The notes: generated by a model from the sequence alone, not told the origin. A DNA stretch of 64,000 nucleotides from Halocaridina rubra (GCA_037179515.1 JAXCGZ010005673.1:87501-151500); one strand, 5' to 3'; shown: positions 12,387 to 25,420, numbered from the stretch's first letter. Numbers and translations: made by a program.

Positions 12387-12590
12387 TAACAGTGGTAACG
12401 CGCTGGCTTCGCATTCACGAGGTCCAAAGATCGGTTCCCGTCCAAGACCGAGAGTTTAAGCTGTTTACTGGCAGGAACTGCTGTGTTTGGACACCACAGT
12501 GGGAGGTTGGGGCTTGCCCTGGCTGACGAATACCCATTGTATTGAAATGGAAATAAAGGTTTATTATTATTATTATTATTATTATACTGG
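12387..12590 (+). mobile_element. tRNA-derived SINE, family C, copy 1
   Basis: The head has AGTGGTAACGCGCTGGCTTC (A box, 12390) and GATCGGTTCCCGTCC (B box, near 12429). The body reads GAGAGTTTAAGCTGTTTACT, GGACACCACAGTGGGAGG and GGGCTTGCC. The 3' end (GGAAATAAAGGTTTA) runs into (TTA)n at 12558, which may be its microsatellite tail. A second copy lies on the minus strand at 45048-45236. Confidence 0.82.
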
Positions 12591-12676
12591 ATACACAGAC
12601 GAAACTGGAATGTGACTGTGACAGGATGGATGACATACTCTGATTCTCCCAGTACTTCCTCCTTCCCATTATAACT

Positions 12677-12840
<164 letters not shown>

Positions 12841-12928
12841 TCGAAATCACTGTTATTAAAGCTCATAAAGGAATGGAACTTGATGTTTGATTATAGCTTC
12901 ATAATGTCTATGATAATGCGGGAAACTG

Positions 12929-12953
12929 CTCTCTCTCTCTCTCTCTCTCTCTC

Positions 12954-13030
<77 letters not shown>
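12929..13030. repeat. (CT)n microsatellite
   Basis: About 50 CT units with a CC slip near 12953 and a CGCT near 12965. Confidence 0.97.
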
Positions 13031-13034
<4 letters not shown>

Positions 13035-13194
13035 GGGCTTGTCAACAAATATTTATTTATCAAGCATGCTTGGTCACTGTAAAATCAGGAACATATTTTT
13101 ACTATATTGTGATAAATAAAATTTATAAAGATAAGATTTTGATTCTACTAAACACATGCAATATAACAGTACAATAAATCTAAAACTTATCATT

Positions 13195-13675
13195 TCGTAC
13201 AAATAAAATCAATAAAAACCCGAGATATTTTTACTCTTTCTGCAATATATGAGTAACAAACAAAAACAAAACAAAAACAAAAAAAAGATTTGTAGACTTA
13301 CAGCAATATATAAGACTAAACCCCGACTTTATGACTCTTTATGCAATATATGAGTTCAAAAACCCAAAATCTTTTATTCTTTTTGCAACTTATGAATCCG
13401 AACACTCGGGGTTTCTCTTTCCAAAAATCCAAAATATGTGCCTCTTTCGGCAATATAGATAAAAAAAAAAATTTCGGTTCCTTCTGCAATATGTGTCTAA
13501 AACCCCGAGATATCTGTCTCTTTCAGCTATACGTCAGTGCAAAAATCCGAGATTTCTGACTCTTTCTGCTAAACATGAGTCTACAAACCCGAGAGTTTGA
13601 ATCTTTCGGCAATAAATGAGTTCAAAACAAGCGAGAAATCAAATTCTTTCCACAATATTAGTTCAAAGTTTTAAG
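13195..13675. repeat. Degenerate ~43-bp minisatellite (CCGAGATAT...CTTTCTGCAATAT)
   Basis: At least ten diverged units combine AAAACCCGAGATAT with GACTCTTTCTGCAATATATG and GAGTTCAAA. Clear units lie near 13215, 13320, 13365, 13495, 13545 and 13585. A 72-codon open frame crosses it, but it is only the repeat being read. Confidence 0.75.
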
Positions 13676-13886
13676 GCCGGATATCCTTCCTGACACCAAC
13701 TTTCTCTATGTATCAGAGCTTGGAATCCGTACCAAATGGCTTGTTCCCGCAATATCTGGGTCTTCATTTTCAACGCAACAACAGTTTTTATTCTGTCATC
13801 GTGCCGTGGCCATAGCTTTGTACACATACAAAAGACACATTTTGACATAGACGGAATTTATATTTAAGCAAGATGCACTCTATACT

Positions 13887-14053
<167 letters not shown>

Positions 14054-14311
14054 AAGAAATAAAATAAATATATATAATTATGACAACTTCTATACATAAT
14101 GTAACAATATGATACACGGTTCTTGGAATAATGCAAAAAATTGCCTCTTTATTTTTAGTATTTATTTTCAAGTTGTTCATACTTGTGCCAGTGGTTCCAA
14201 GAAAATATTCCTCGGTCTCCGGAATCCCTATAACAGAATGTATTTTAAATTATTTTGAATATGAAACAGAATTTCATGTATGCATAAAATCTGTTTATAT
14301 ACAAGAAATAT

Positions 14312-14490
14312 AATCCCCCTACAAGAGGGGTGGCTGAGTCAGACCTAAAACTTGATTCTTGGTGAAGAAAAATACAAAGGAGGGGATTATATGTCTCCTC
14401 GCTCTACCCAAAGATGTCGACTTTAACGGCGCGCAGGGGAACACAGAGAAGGTAATCTTGCTCCCCCCTCAGGGGAAATATTCATAACAC
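14312..14490 (+). mobile_element. Family V element, copy 2
   Basis: Starts CCCCCTACAAGAGGGGTGGC and continues with CTGAGTC, AAACTTGATTCTTGG, GAGGGGATTATA, GTCGACTTTAACGGCGCGCA, GGGGAACACAGAG and ends CTCCCCCCTCAGGGG. A full-length, well-preserved copy. Confidence 0.78.
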
Positions 14491-15069
14491 ACGTATTAAG
14501 TGTTAGGGCTAAGCAGAGTGTTGCCAGTAATACTAGCAGCTTGTTTCTAAGCTTTCATCTCATGCTGAAGTCATCTTCATACTCTCTCCAGATACGAAGA
14601 CTACCGTATTAATATATACAAAACAATAAATTCCTTTTCATTGGACTGGACTTCTCCTACAATCTATCCTAAACTGCAGCAAAGGAACTCTTCCTCTAGA
14701 CTATCAACTACTAATAGGCCCACCTCCACTCCGAAGATCTAGAGCTATTTGCTTCCTTAAAGGAATTTTCAGTTATATTTTCATGTACATCACCTTCCCA
14801 TGTTAAGAGTTTTAAGCATCATACTCTTTCGCACATTAACTTCTATCCACTTCCTCTCACGTGCTTTACCAAACGCCTCCAAAGACCTCCCCAGCTTCGT
14901 TCTAAATTATATGTGCTAGAAGCAACATACTTGAACACTGTTCTCCATCCCATATCCAGCCATGCTAGCCTCAAAGCCCAAAATATTTCATCATTTTTTG
15001 TCAGTACAATTATCCATATACATGAGCACAGCGGAAGCGAAGAGATTGAAGCTCTCGATTTGATTGGCT
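14491..15069. other. Unassigned sequence
   Basis: No recognised element. Two overlapping opposite-strand open frames (60 and 76 codons, 14843-15095) have no recognisable domain and run into a SINE fragment, so I do not call a gene. Confidence 0.4.
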
Positions 15070-15190
15070 TCAACCACCCTAACGCAAGGTTTTAGGAATG
15101 ACATCCATCCTTAGTTTCCCAGCTCCAACCTGTCTGTCTCCATCCCAATTCGAAATGGGATTAATATTGAAACACGAAACAGTGACAATA
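15070..15190 (+). mobile_element. SINE family B, 3' part
   Basis: CAACCACCCTAACGCAAGG, TAGGAATGACATCCATCC, TTCCCAGCTCCAACCTGTCT and CATCCCAATTCGAAATGGGA followed by AACACGAAACAGTGACA match the family B body. The head is not recognisable. Confidence 0.72.
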
Positions 15191-15504
15191 ACAACAACAA
15201 CATCATCATAAGTCCATCTCTAAGAATATTATCTTCAAGGTTTTACTGTTCCTAAAAAGACTTCAAATTACCGCCATTATATTTTTTCAAACCCTATATC
15301 TTTGCAGGCCTGTCATTTATCCCTCTATAAAAAAATTTTGAAGTCCGTTAAAGCCACATCAAATTATTCACACTTCAAAGGTATCTTACGTATCCTCCCA
15401 TCATGGCAAACCGAACTTTGACAAACATCACCTAAAAACACTGGAGAAATCAATCCAACAGTTCATCCGTCAGTCTCCTCATACATCTCGCGCTCGTCAC
15501 GGTA

Positions 15505-15638
15505 AGTAACGACGCCGTGTTGGGGCCAACCACGGGGCGTTAGGAATGGCATCCAGCCCGAATTCCCTAGCTCCAACCAGTCGATATGCACCACTACTCC
15601 CATGGAGATGAATACTGACACATAAAACGGCAAACAAC
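15505..15638 (+). mobile_element. SINE family B, 3' part
   Basis: CCAACCACGGGGCGTTAGG, AATGGCATCCAGCCCG, AGCTCCAACCAGTCG and ACTGACACATAAAACGGCAA match family B. The ACATAAAACGGCAAA end is the clearest 3' terminus of the family here. Confidence 0.78.
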
Positions 15639-15893
15639 AACTCTTCTATGCATCTTGTAAAGTATGCTAAGAACACAAACACAAAAAAATCTTAGCTGAA
15701 CACACTTACTGGAAATAATACTCATTTATAAACAGTCTCTCCTCCCCCCTCCTTCATCATTGCATAAAAGCAAATGACGCCTCTCTACTGGAACCTTATA
15801 CTTCAACGAAACAATCAGCACATTCATATTCCCTATGCATTCTCATGGCACATTCCAGTAGTCTTTGCACAATTTGTGAAGAGACATACATAC

Positions 15894-16040
<147 letters not shown>

Positions 16041-16171
16041 GTATATTTTCACACTTATTATAAGTGCTTGGAAATGTTGACTTTGTAATCCAAGTCCATT
16101 ACCACAGGAAGTGTTCATGGACTTAGTTTACTTAACATATGTATACATACCTGATATAAGCAAAGTGAATG

Positions 16172-16175
<4 letters not shown>

Positions 16176-16257
<82 letters not shown>
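16176..16257. repeat. (GA)n microsatellite
   Basis: About 41 GA units. Confidence 0.98.
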
Positions 16258-16259
<2 letters not shown>

Positions 16260-16379
16260 CTTTAATCCCAAGCACGTTAGGTTGTTTAGTACTGGGTTAC
16301 AGGTTCAGGATCTCTAATGAAAGGCAGAGGCAAAGGATAGTGAAGCACAGAGCCTATCTATATACCTACCATATATCAG

Positions 16380-16552
16380 GGGCCCAATCCCCCTCTCCAA
16401 TCACGTGAACCCAAGGGCTGAATACTTAGGTAGACCTATACGACATGACCGTCCCAATTTAATCAGTAATGACATCAGAGAATGAAAGCTAATCCAACAC
16501 TAGGCCAGGATTGCACCCGTGACCAATATATTACTGCGCCACAGTGCCTCTT
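16380..16552 (-). mobile_element. Possible decayed tRNA-headed SINE
   Basis: On the minus strand GGCACTGTGGCGCAGTAATA resembles an A box and GGTGCAATCCTGG a weak B box. Downstream ATTGGGACGGTCATG and AAGTATTCAGCCC vaguely recall family B. Too diverged to be certain. Confidence 0.35.
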
Positions 16553-17084
16553 AAAAAAGAAAAATAGATAAAATCGATATTACATGGATGACATTATATA
16601 ATACCGAGCGAAAAATTCCCAAAATCAATATGAACAAATAACCATGTAAATGAATGAATGAATAACAAATTATACATATTATTCATCCTTCTTCTCACAC
16701 TAACAACACCTCTACCTAATTCTTTTAAATAATCGTTACCCCTCTTACCAACTAAAAATTACCCTCCTTTTCTCAGTGTTACTCCCACAGCAATTATACC
16801 CATCCTCATCCCCAACTCGTAACCCCCCCCCCATCATCGTCATTCTCTGAAGGGTGTTTCATAAAGGCGAGACAAAAGATGTCTTTTTGAAGTTTTATGA
16901 TCCAACGAAGTGATGTGACTCTCCCATTAAATCTCTCCACAAAGACCGAGAGGATCTTGTGGAGATGAATAACAAGTCATCCCGGATTATGTACTAATAA
17001 AAGACTTTCCTAAAAGACTTTCCTATAATGCTTGTTTATCGCCACCCGTACCGGATGTTTGGGGCTATTCATCTTTACAGTGTT

Positions 17085-17225
17085 ATACAGGATTATTCAT
17101 CAGCGTTAAGAGCTTGTAAAAGAGTAAATCCAGGGTGCTATTCTGGGTTATTCATATTTACAAGAATACTCACCTAACCTAACCCAACCTAACCATATTG
17201 GGGGAATTTAACTCTATATAGGGTT
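17085..17225 (+). repeat. Dispersed TTATTCATNTTTACAAG/CCTAACC repeat, copy 1
   Basis: CCAGGGTGCTATTCTGGGTT, ATTCATATTTACAAG, then CACCTAACCTAACCCAACC. The same order (GGGTGCTC, GGTTATTCATATTTAC, CTAACCTAACC) returns at 37.94, 38.42, 42.94 and 60.05 kb, so it is a dispersed family. Confidence 0.65.
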
Positions 17226-17317
17226 CTAGGGATAACTAATAATTACAAGATCCAAGTTTTATGTAGTTACTCCTAATCAAAACCTCAAACATAAAGTAAT
17301 ATTTACTTATCTTTGTA

Positions 17318-17605
17318 AAGTGATTAATAGTGTTATTCATCTTAACAAGATGCAAAATGTTCAATAGTGTTATTCATCTTAACAAAATGCAAAGTGTTTA
17401 ATAGTGTTACTCAACAAGATACAAAATGTTTAATAGTGTTATTCATCTTAACAAGCTGCAAAGTGTTTAATAGTGTTATTCATCTTAACAAGCTGCAAAA
17501 TATTTAATAGTGTTATTCATCTCAACAAGGTGCAAAGTGTTTAATAGTGTTAGTCATCTCCACAATATGCAAAGTGTTTAAGAGTGTTTTTCTTTTGAAC
17601 AAGGT
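17318..17605. repeat. 37-bp minisatellite
   Basis: About seven to eight tandem copies of GTGTTTAATAGTGTTATTCA followed by TCTTAACAAGCTGCAAA. Copies are 85-100% alike by eye, so it is younger than the surrounding field. Confidence 0.9.
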
Positions 17606-18500
17606 GATTTCTAGTTTGTTTGTGTTTTCTAATCATTAAAAGATGGCTTTCGGTGTCGTTGTACTTACCTTTACAAAGGCTTAATGGCATTATTCATCTT
17701 AACACAGGACTGTGTTGGGGTTATATATCTTTACAAAGACAATTATTGGGCTATTACACTATACACAATGTGCTGACAGGTGTTCATCATTATACGTTAT
17801 TATATATTCATCTTTACAAGATATAATTAGTAATACATTTAATAAGTGTCTCTTTAGTTACTGATTATCATATTTACAAGGAGGTCCGGACTTATTCAAT
17901 TTTACAGGTTGTTTATGGAGATTATCTTTTTTGTTTTGTTTATTGGACCTATCTAACTGTAAATTATATTATAAGGTGCTAAGCCATATTTGGAAGGTGT
18001 TTCATCGTTTCTTCCAGCTTCACAAATTCTTTAATGGTTCACTTATCTTTACTTGCCTTGACAAACAGTTTTAAGGGGTTGGTTATCTTTTTTCGAACTA
18101 ATTTTGTTTTTCCGAATTTACCGAGGGTTTTATAACACAAATATTTACATTGTTCAGGATTTATTTATCTCTACGTGGTGTTTTGTAAGGTTATCTTACT
18201 CTAGAAGTTTTAAGGTTAACTAATTTCACAGTGATCTGTGAGGTGATTCATCTTTGTATGGTATTTTATAGTGTTATGCATCTTAACAAGGCAACATTGT
18301 GGTACTCATCTCTACAAAGTATTCATCTTTACAAGGTATACCTGGGATTATACCTCATTCCCAGGTAATCTAAAGGAATATATACCTTTACAAGGTATTA
18401 TAGTTATCAATACAAGGTATTTTGAAAGCTATTCATCATTACAAAGTATTCTGGGAGGTAATGCAGCATTACAAGGCTATATGGGGGTTATTCGTCTTAA
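17606..18500. repeat. Diverged field of TTATTCATCTTTACAAGG motifs
   Basis: TTATTCATCTT(T/A)ACAAGG-like words recur roughly every 30-50 bases to about 18500 (17692, 17808, 18247, 18322, 18432, 18488). This appears to be the older part of the 37-bp array or its progenitor. Open frames here (up to 77 codons) are repeat-derived. Confidence 0.65.
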
Positions 18501-18635
18501 GTAGATCGGATCAGGCGAACTTCCTGACCTCCCTCTGCAGTTTCCTGTTAGCGTCTGAAGGTTTTTCGCAAGTAATTATTATTATGACGTTAACCTCTGC
18601 ATGCAAATATAATTAATGCAACCCTTCCTCTCCCT

Positions 18636-18642
<7 letters not shown>

Positions 18643-18720
<78 letters not shown>

Positions 18721-18754
18721 CTTTCTCTCTCTCTCTCTCTTTCTTTCTCTCTCT

Positions 18755-18841
<87 letters not shown>
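18643..18841. repeat. Compound (CT)n-(CA)n microsatellite
   Basis: CT (18643-18754, with T-rich interruptions at 18714-18745), then AA, then CA (18756-18841). Unlike most compounds here, the shared base changes column at the junction. Confidence 0.97.
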
Positions 18842-18843
<2 letters not shown>

Positions 18844-18919
18844 TATATGATTAATAATCAGTTACATCCTTTCAAACATATAAATGCCAAACATATGCAT
18901 TCAAAAGTAAATGAATATA

Positions 18920-18920
18920 C

Positions 18921-18979
<59 letters not shown>

Positions 18980-18980
18980 C
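18920..18980. repeat. (AGAT)n microsatellite
   Basis: About 15 AGAT units ending in AGAC. Confidence 0.97.
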
Positions 18981-19089
18981 AGATTGATAGCAAGATAAAA
19001 TGACAGAAAGATTAGTGTAAAAAAATTACAAAGCACATGAACATGACAAATATTTTTAAAATCTTGACTGATCACTGTGATAACTATGT

Positions 19090-19270
19090 AGTCACCGTGG
19101 CTTAAGCGGTAGCGGCAGGTCGAGGGTTCGCGCCACGTCACGGTCTGAGGTTAGCAAGGGCATGCACTCAGGGTAATGATTACATCTGCCAAAACAAGTC
19201 CTTCGCAAGAAGGCAACTGTCCTAGCCCTTAGTAGAAAAATGAGCCCGTGACGTAAAACCGGAACAACAT
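19090..19270 (+). mobile_element. tRNA-derived SINE, family A, copy 4 (promoter deletion)
   Basis: A perfect 19-bp target-site duplication, ATCACTGTGATAACTATGT, lies at 19071-19089 and 19271-19289. Compared with copy 1, about 20 bp (the TCTGCGACTCTGAGACGTC segment) are missing between the A box (GTGGCTTAAGCGG) and B box (GGTTCGCGCC). The spacing needed by TFIIIC is therefore altered. The body and 3' end are intact. Confidence 0.93.
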
Positions 19271-19309
19271 ATCACTGTGATAACTATGTTATTGTTGCTA
19301 TTGCTTTTG

Positions 19310-19429
19310 CCCTTTTATGAGGGGTAAACACAGACAGATTGGAGCACTGGGAATGAGTATGGATGTCCTTCCTACAGCCCTGCGGTGGGTTCGACCAGAA
19401 ATTTATTGCTTTCCGTGAGCTACCGCGGT
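19310..19429 (-). mobile_element. tRNA-derived SINE, family B, copy
   Basis: On the minus strand: CCGCGGTAGCTCACGG, GGTCGAACCCACCGC, GGGCTGTAGGAAGGACATCC and CCAATCTGTCTGTGTTTACC. The head is shortened between the A and B boxes. Confidence 0.75.
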
Positions 19430-19455
19430 ATTTATCCATCCATATGCCAAAGCCA

Positions 19456-19632
19456 TATTCCCCCTTATAAGGGGGGTGGCTGAGTCAAAGTAAATACTCT
19501 GACTTTTTGTGGGAAGTAAATACAGAGGAGGGGATTACCAAGCCCCTCGCTCCGCCTCATTTAGTCGACTTTTAAGACACGCAGAGGAACAAGGAGGAAG
19601 TATTCTTACTCCCCTCCCTCAGGCGGTATTTA
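19456..19632 (+). mobile_element. Family V element, copy 3
   Basis: A full-length copy: CCCCCTTATAAGGGGGGTGG, CTGAGTC, AGGGGATTACCAAGCCCCTC, TTTAGTCGACTTTTAAG, ACACGCAGAGGAACAAGG and CTCCCTCAGGCGG. The left end is a perfect short palindrome (CCCCTTATAAGGGG). Confidence 0.8.
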
Positions 19633-19929
19633 TATTGAGCGTAAATAAAAAGGAAAACTCTTTACATTTCCTCAACTCATTTGAGCCTCAATCATTCACA
19701 GAAGAAGATAAGATTCACCAATATATTTAATTACAACGAAAAATAAAATTAATTTATCAAAAAAGTTTACTATTCATTAACATTAAGCCTGTGTTTGATC
19801 CACTGAGAATTCCGTTAATATCATTTATATGGACTCATGAACAAAGGAATTCGTCAGAGACATTTCCAAGAGTCGCACATTAATTGCCAAAGAGACGTAT
19901 GAGGTTCGCGAGCTACGGTTTGGTAACCC

Positions 19930-20079
<150 letters not shown>

Positions 20080-20246
20080 CTCTCTGTAGTTAGTTAATGA
20101 GAGGAGAGTCAAGTGACAGAGTGATAGTGATAGAAGATAGATAAGATATGCACATGAATCACAAAGATTAATAAGACCTTCAATCTATCAGTTACACAAT
20201 CGATCAACCACGTTCATCCACCTACTATCTAATTTTACATACATAT

Positions 20247-21307
<1,061 letters not shown>

Positions 21308-21589
21308 TCTGAAATCGTACCCAAGGTTTGATGGGCTAAACTCTTGCCTCCCATACCAAAATAACCGCCTCCAGCAGAGGTAGAGGTGAATGTGAAAATT
21401 AAATTTCTATCCATACCAAGAAAGTGTACTACCAATTTTAGCCGTAATGAGTACGCCACTGACAATGCAAAGCCGCTGATGACCCAACATAATACGTGCC
21501 AAAGTAAGAGAATAGGTAAGCGCATTCCATAGTATCAGCAAGAAATTTGAGAACCTGTTCCTACTAGCTATGAAATATATTTCATTACA

Positions 21590-21685
21590 TACTTACATGA
21601 ATACATAAATACGTACATGTATACATAAATACGTATGTACGTGCATACGAATGCAGGCACATACATACATACATACATACAGACA

Positions 21686-21729
<44 letters not shown>

Positions 21730-21780
21730 TACAGACAGGCAGAGACATACATACATATATACATACATACATACATACAT
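21590..21780. repeat. (CATA)n/(CA)n/(CATA)n compound microsatellite
   Basis: Degenerate CATA units, CA (21687-21725), then CATA again to 21780. Confidence 0.94.
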
Positions 21781-21889
21781 TTTATTTTTATTTTTATGCA
21801 ATGCCGCGCTTTTTCATTTTTCAAGAATTGGAGAGTGGAACTTCCATACAAGAGGATAATAATAAAAGTTGGATGGTAACTCAAATAAG

Positions 21890-22165
21890 TAATATGTCAG
21901 TGCTTTACTATACTCCGGAAGAGATGAAATAGCAGCTTGGAATAATAGAAAGGAGAATATTGAACTGTTTCGAAGATATTTCCAGCAGCTGAATATGTAC
22001 CAGTTGAGAATTACAAAACCATTTGCATATGCTGTGAAAAGTAATATGGGACTAAAGGAGACAGTGAAGGAGATGCTGCTGCAAAATGCGGGCACATTTG
22101 ATTATGGGAAGACTGAAAGATTGAAAGAGGCTATTACTGAAAGCGAAAGACCTTCGATCATATAA
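21890..22165 (+). other. Weak open frame, possible old coding remnant
   Basis: One plus frame stays open for about 88 codons (about 21897-22164, TAA stop), with an internal Met at about 21994 followed by YQLRITKPFAYAVKS. It is Lys/Glu-rich and amphipathic and does not derive from a microsatellite. The minus strand is also open over much of the same stretch. I recognise no domain and see no convincing splice sites; it could be a decayed transposon ORF or chance. Confidence 0.25.
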
Positions 22166-22979
22166 GCCTAGGCATTTAGTACAGTAAATTTAGTCATTAT
22201 ATGAGGCATATGCGAATCTCAATAGTCAACGTGGAAGGGAAGACAGGAAAATGATAAAGCTAAGAGTATAAGATCTGATTAGGAAAACTAGAGGAATTGT
22301 GGACCAATTAATATTGCAGTAAGGAAAACTAAAAATAATGAAGGTAACCTCTGATACGAAGGACACACACAAAGAAACACTGATAAGGCCACAAAAATCT
22401 AAGAGATTCAAGATACACGACAATCTTCATTTGACTGGCTAAATCAATAGGAAAAGATGGGGAAAAAACTGGATACAGGAAACTGAAAGCCTAAAGAAGG
22501 AAATGAAGAGATGATATTTTCTTTTTTTCAGAATTTATCCAAACAAGGGATGATAAAGAAATGTTAGAAAACCTGGGAATATTGCTTCATCCATGCTATT
22601 GTGCACATATGTGTGTGGGGTAGCTAATAATTCTGCAGAATAAGAGGATAGGATAGACGAAATAAAGGGAGATACAGTAGAAATTACAGACAAAATCATA
22701 TGTAGAAATATACAGTGTCATAACTTCTTACAACTTACAAATAATTTCAAAGTTGAAGAGGTAAATATACATACATACATGAAAGCAAATAGATTTATGT
22801 AAGTATCTTTACATATTGAACACTATATATCATAAATATTTTTTTTAACTACTGATTGATAAACACTCAATCTTTGACGTCAGCAAATGATATCTTATCT
22901 CGGCCGGTGTATATATTAGCATCCTGTGTTATCTAAATTATTTTAACACACCCCCAATATATACTCTTTCTTTCTCTCT
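22166..22979. other. Unassigned A-rich sequence
   Basis: Mostly A-rich and purine-rich on the plus strand, with no recognised repeat family or exon. Confidence 0.35.
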
Positions 22980-23080
22980 GTATGTATGTATGTATGTATG
23001 TATGTATGTATGTATGTATGTATGTATGTATGTATGTATGTATGTATGTATGTATGTATGTATGTATGTATGTATGTATG
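22980..23080. repeat. (TATG)n microsatellite
   Basis: About 25 perfect TATG units. Confidence 0.98.
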
Positions 23081-23119
23081 TGTATGGATACGTCTATATA
23101 AGGAAATTGAAAGAAATAT

Positions 23120-23190
23120 TTGAGATTCTTGGTACTTCGTACTTTCAAGTGTCTTACTCAGTAATACACTTGAAAGTACAAAGTACTAAG
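23120..23190. repeat. Short imperfect inverted repeat
   Basis: GAGATTCTTGGTACTTCGTA CTTTCAAGTGT at 23120-23150 pairs with ACACTTGAAAGTACAAAGTA CTAAGGATCTC at 23165-23195, giving ~31-bp arms with few mismatches. It may be a small fold-back element. Confidence 0.7.
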
Positions 23191-23277
23191 GATCTCAAAA
23201 CTTTATTTCACATTCACATTTACAAAATTCTCGTGAGTCTCGTGAAATAGCATCGTACGTATGTATATATATTAAAA

Positions 23278-23701
<424 letters not shown>

Positions 23702-23774
<73 letters not shown>

Positions 23775-23783
23775 GTACATACA

Positions 23784-23846
<63 letters not shown>
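23702..23846. repeat. (TA)n microsatellites
   Basis: TA at 23702-23770 and again at 23788-23846, separated by GTACATACATGC. Confidence 0.97.
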
Positions 23847-23850
<4 letters not shown>

Positions 23851-24084
23851 CTCTCTCGCTTTTCTTTAACTCTATCTATCTATCTGTCTCTAAATATAAT
23901 CTATCTATCTTTCTATCCATCGACCGATATATCACTTTTCTACACTCTGACTATCAATTTCAAAATATTACAGGGAATGCTATCCATACTTGCTATGTAT
24001 TCAATAACACTGTGGCATGACTAAAATTGACAGTAAATGTTTTACTAGGTAAGTCTTACATACATATACAATGTCTGCAATCCT

Positions 24085-24200
24085 CAATGTAAGGGGGTGG
24101 TCGAGTCAAAGCACACATTCATTCACGAGACTCAAATTAATCCCATCACTCCTCTGCCTCTTTGGGATGAAAGCCTGCAACAGTTCCCCACCACCACCAC
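24085..24200 (+). mobile_element. Family V-related fragment
   Basis: AAGGGGGTGGTCGAGTCAAA at 24092 matches the left part of family V (GGTGGCTGAGTCAAAG). The rest is diverged. A similar left fragment lies at 37562. Confidence 0.5.
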
Positions 24201-24239
24201 CATAACACTGTTTGAGTCATCCACAGCTTAGGTGGGCAA

Positions 24240-24652
24240 GGATCTTCTGATGTGAGGCTGAGAGCTATAGCTAGTTTACCCTCACGGCTTCATCGCATAA
24301 CAACCTCCCCACACACACACAGACAATCATCTCAATTTCTGTGCTGGCAGTTGCAAGATATCAGTTTGGCCCGTGTCACCTATGCACAACTTTTCTTCAC
24401 TCATTCCTATCTTTTACAATCTCTCTTCCCTATTCCAATGACACACCACATGCATCCATCACATTCTAGGACTTCCTTTCGGGTTTACTTCAATTACTTT
24501 TGCACTGCATACTCTCTTTGCCAGTGGCACTCTTTTCGCTCCCTCCCAAACATCCTATAATTCCCTCCAGAATTCTAAGGCAAACATCTAACCCACCTCA
24601 CATCCACTTTTCTTGTTACCTTACTCACCCTACACTACTGAATTCCTCTTCG
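24240..24652. other. G-poor pyrimidine-rich sequence
   Basis: Long C/T-rich, G-poor stretch with recurring CACCTCACATCC, CTCACTC and CATTCC words, similar in style to 25175-25400. The hAT-like relic between them may have split one unit. Open frames here follow from the composition. Confidence 0.45.
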
Positions 24653-24660
24653 CTCTATAT

Positions 24661-25171
24661 CGGTGGTACACACCGTGGGGTGCACGCCCCACAGGGGAGG
24701 GGGCAATGTAATTTTTAAGTGGGGCAATTCGAGAGTGTGTTATTAGCAGTGAATTTTTTTCTAGTGAGTGTGTGTGCGAGTTAATACATACGGCGCATAT
24801 ACAGTATGCATACGTATAAATATTTGTGTATGTATATACACGTGTAATTGGTCCACAAGCTACGTTCCGTCTTCCGACGCTCGCATGTCTCAATCTACCA
24901 ATGAGAGGGCTGGACGCATGTCGTCTGGATTCAGCAAGCCAATCCGGTTGTCTAAGCCATGTTTTCTAGACTAATTAACGCATCTGAGCGCTCGGTATGC
25001 TTCTCATTGTAATTACACCACAATCTCGTGTTGCTCTGCATTTTTATATAATAATATATGACTATTTTGTTAAACAAAATGCTGCAGTGCAGCATTATAT
25101 GTCACGGGAGGGATCAGGATTTTAGTTATATAGGAGAGGCATGGTCAAAAAAATAAGTCTGGGGACCACTA
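24661..25171. mobile_element. Probable non-autonomous hAT-like DNA transposon relic
   Basis: The left end CGGTGGTACACACCGTGGGG TGCACGCCCC and the right end GTCTGGGGACCACTA are imperfect inverted repeats of the CAGTGGT(C/T)CCCA type seen in many animal hAT elements. The ~510-bp interior has no transposase frame. The 8-bp flanks (CTCTATAT and CTACAGTT) match poorly, so either the ends are slightly misplaced or the duplication has decayed. Confidence 0.5.
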
Positions 25172-25174
25172 CTA

Positions 25175-25420
25175 CAGTTCTTCTTTGCATCCATACCTCA
25201 TTTGCATTCTTCTTTTCTGCCACTGCCACACTCACCTCATTCCAACATTCACGACCCTTCTTTCTGCCTCCACCCATTCAACTCATCCCACACACTACCT
25301 CTGCACACTCCAGAATTTTCTCCCAAACACTTCCATTGTGTGTCCAATCTTCTCTTTCATTACATTCCACACATTCTTACTGTGCGTGTGTATGTGACAG
25401 CAATACACGCAAGGAGAAAT
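25175..25420. other. G-poor pyrimidine-rich sequence, second half
   Basis: Same style as 24240-24652 (CATTCCAACATTC, CTCATTCC, ACACATTCTTAC). All three plus frames are open for long stretches, a composition effect. Confidence 0.4.
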
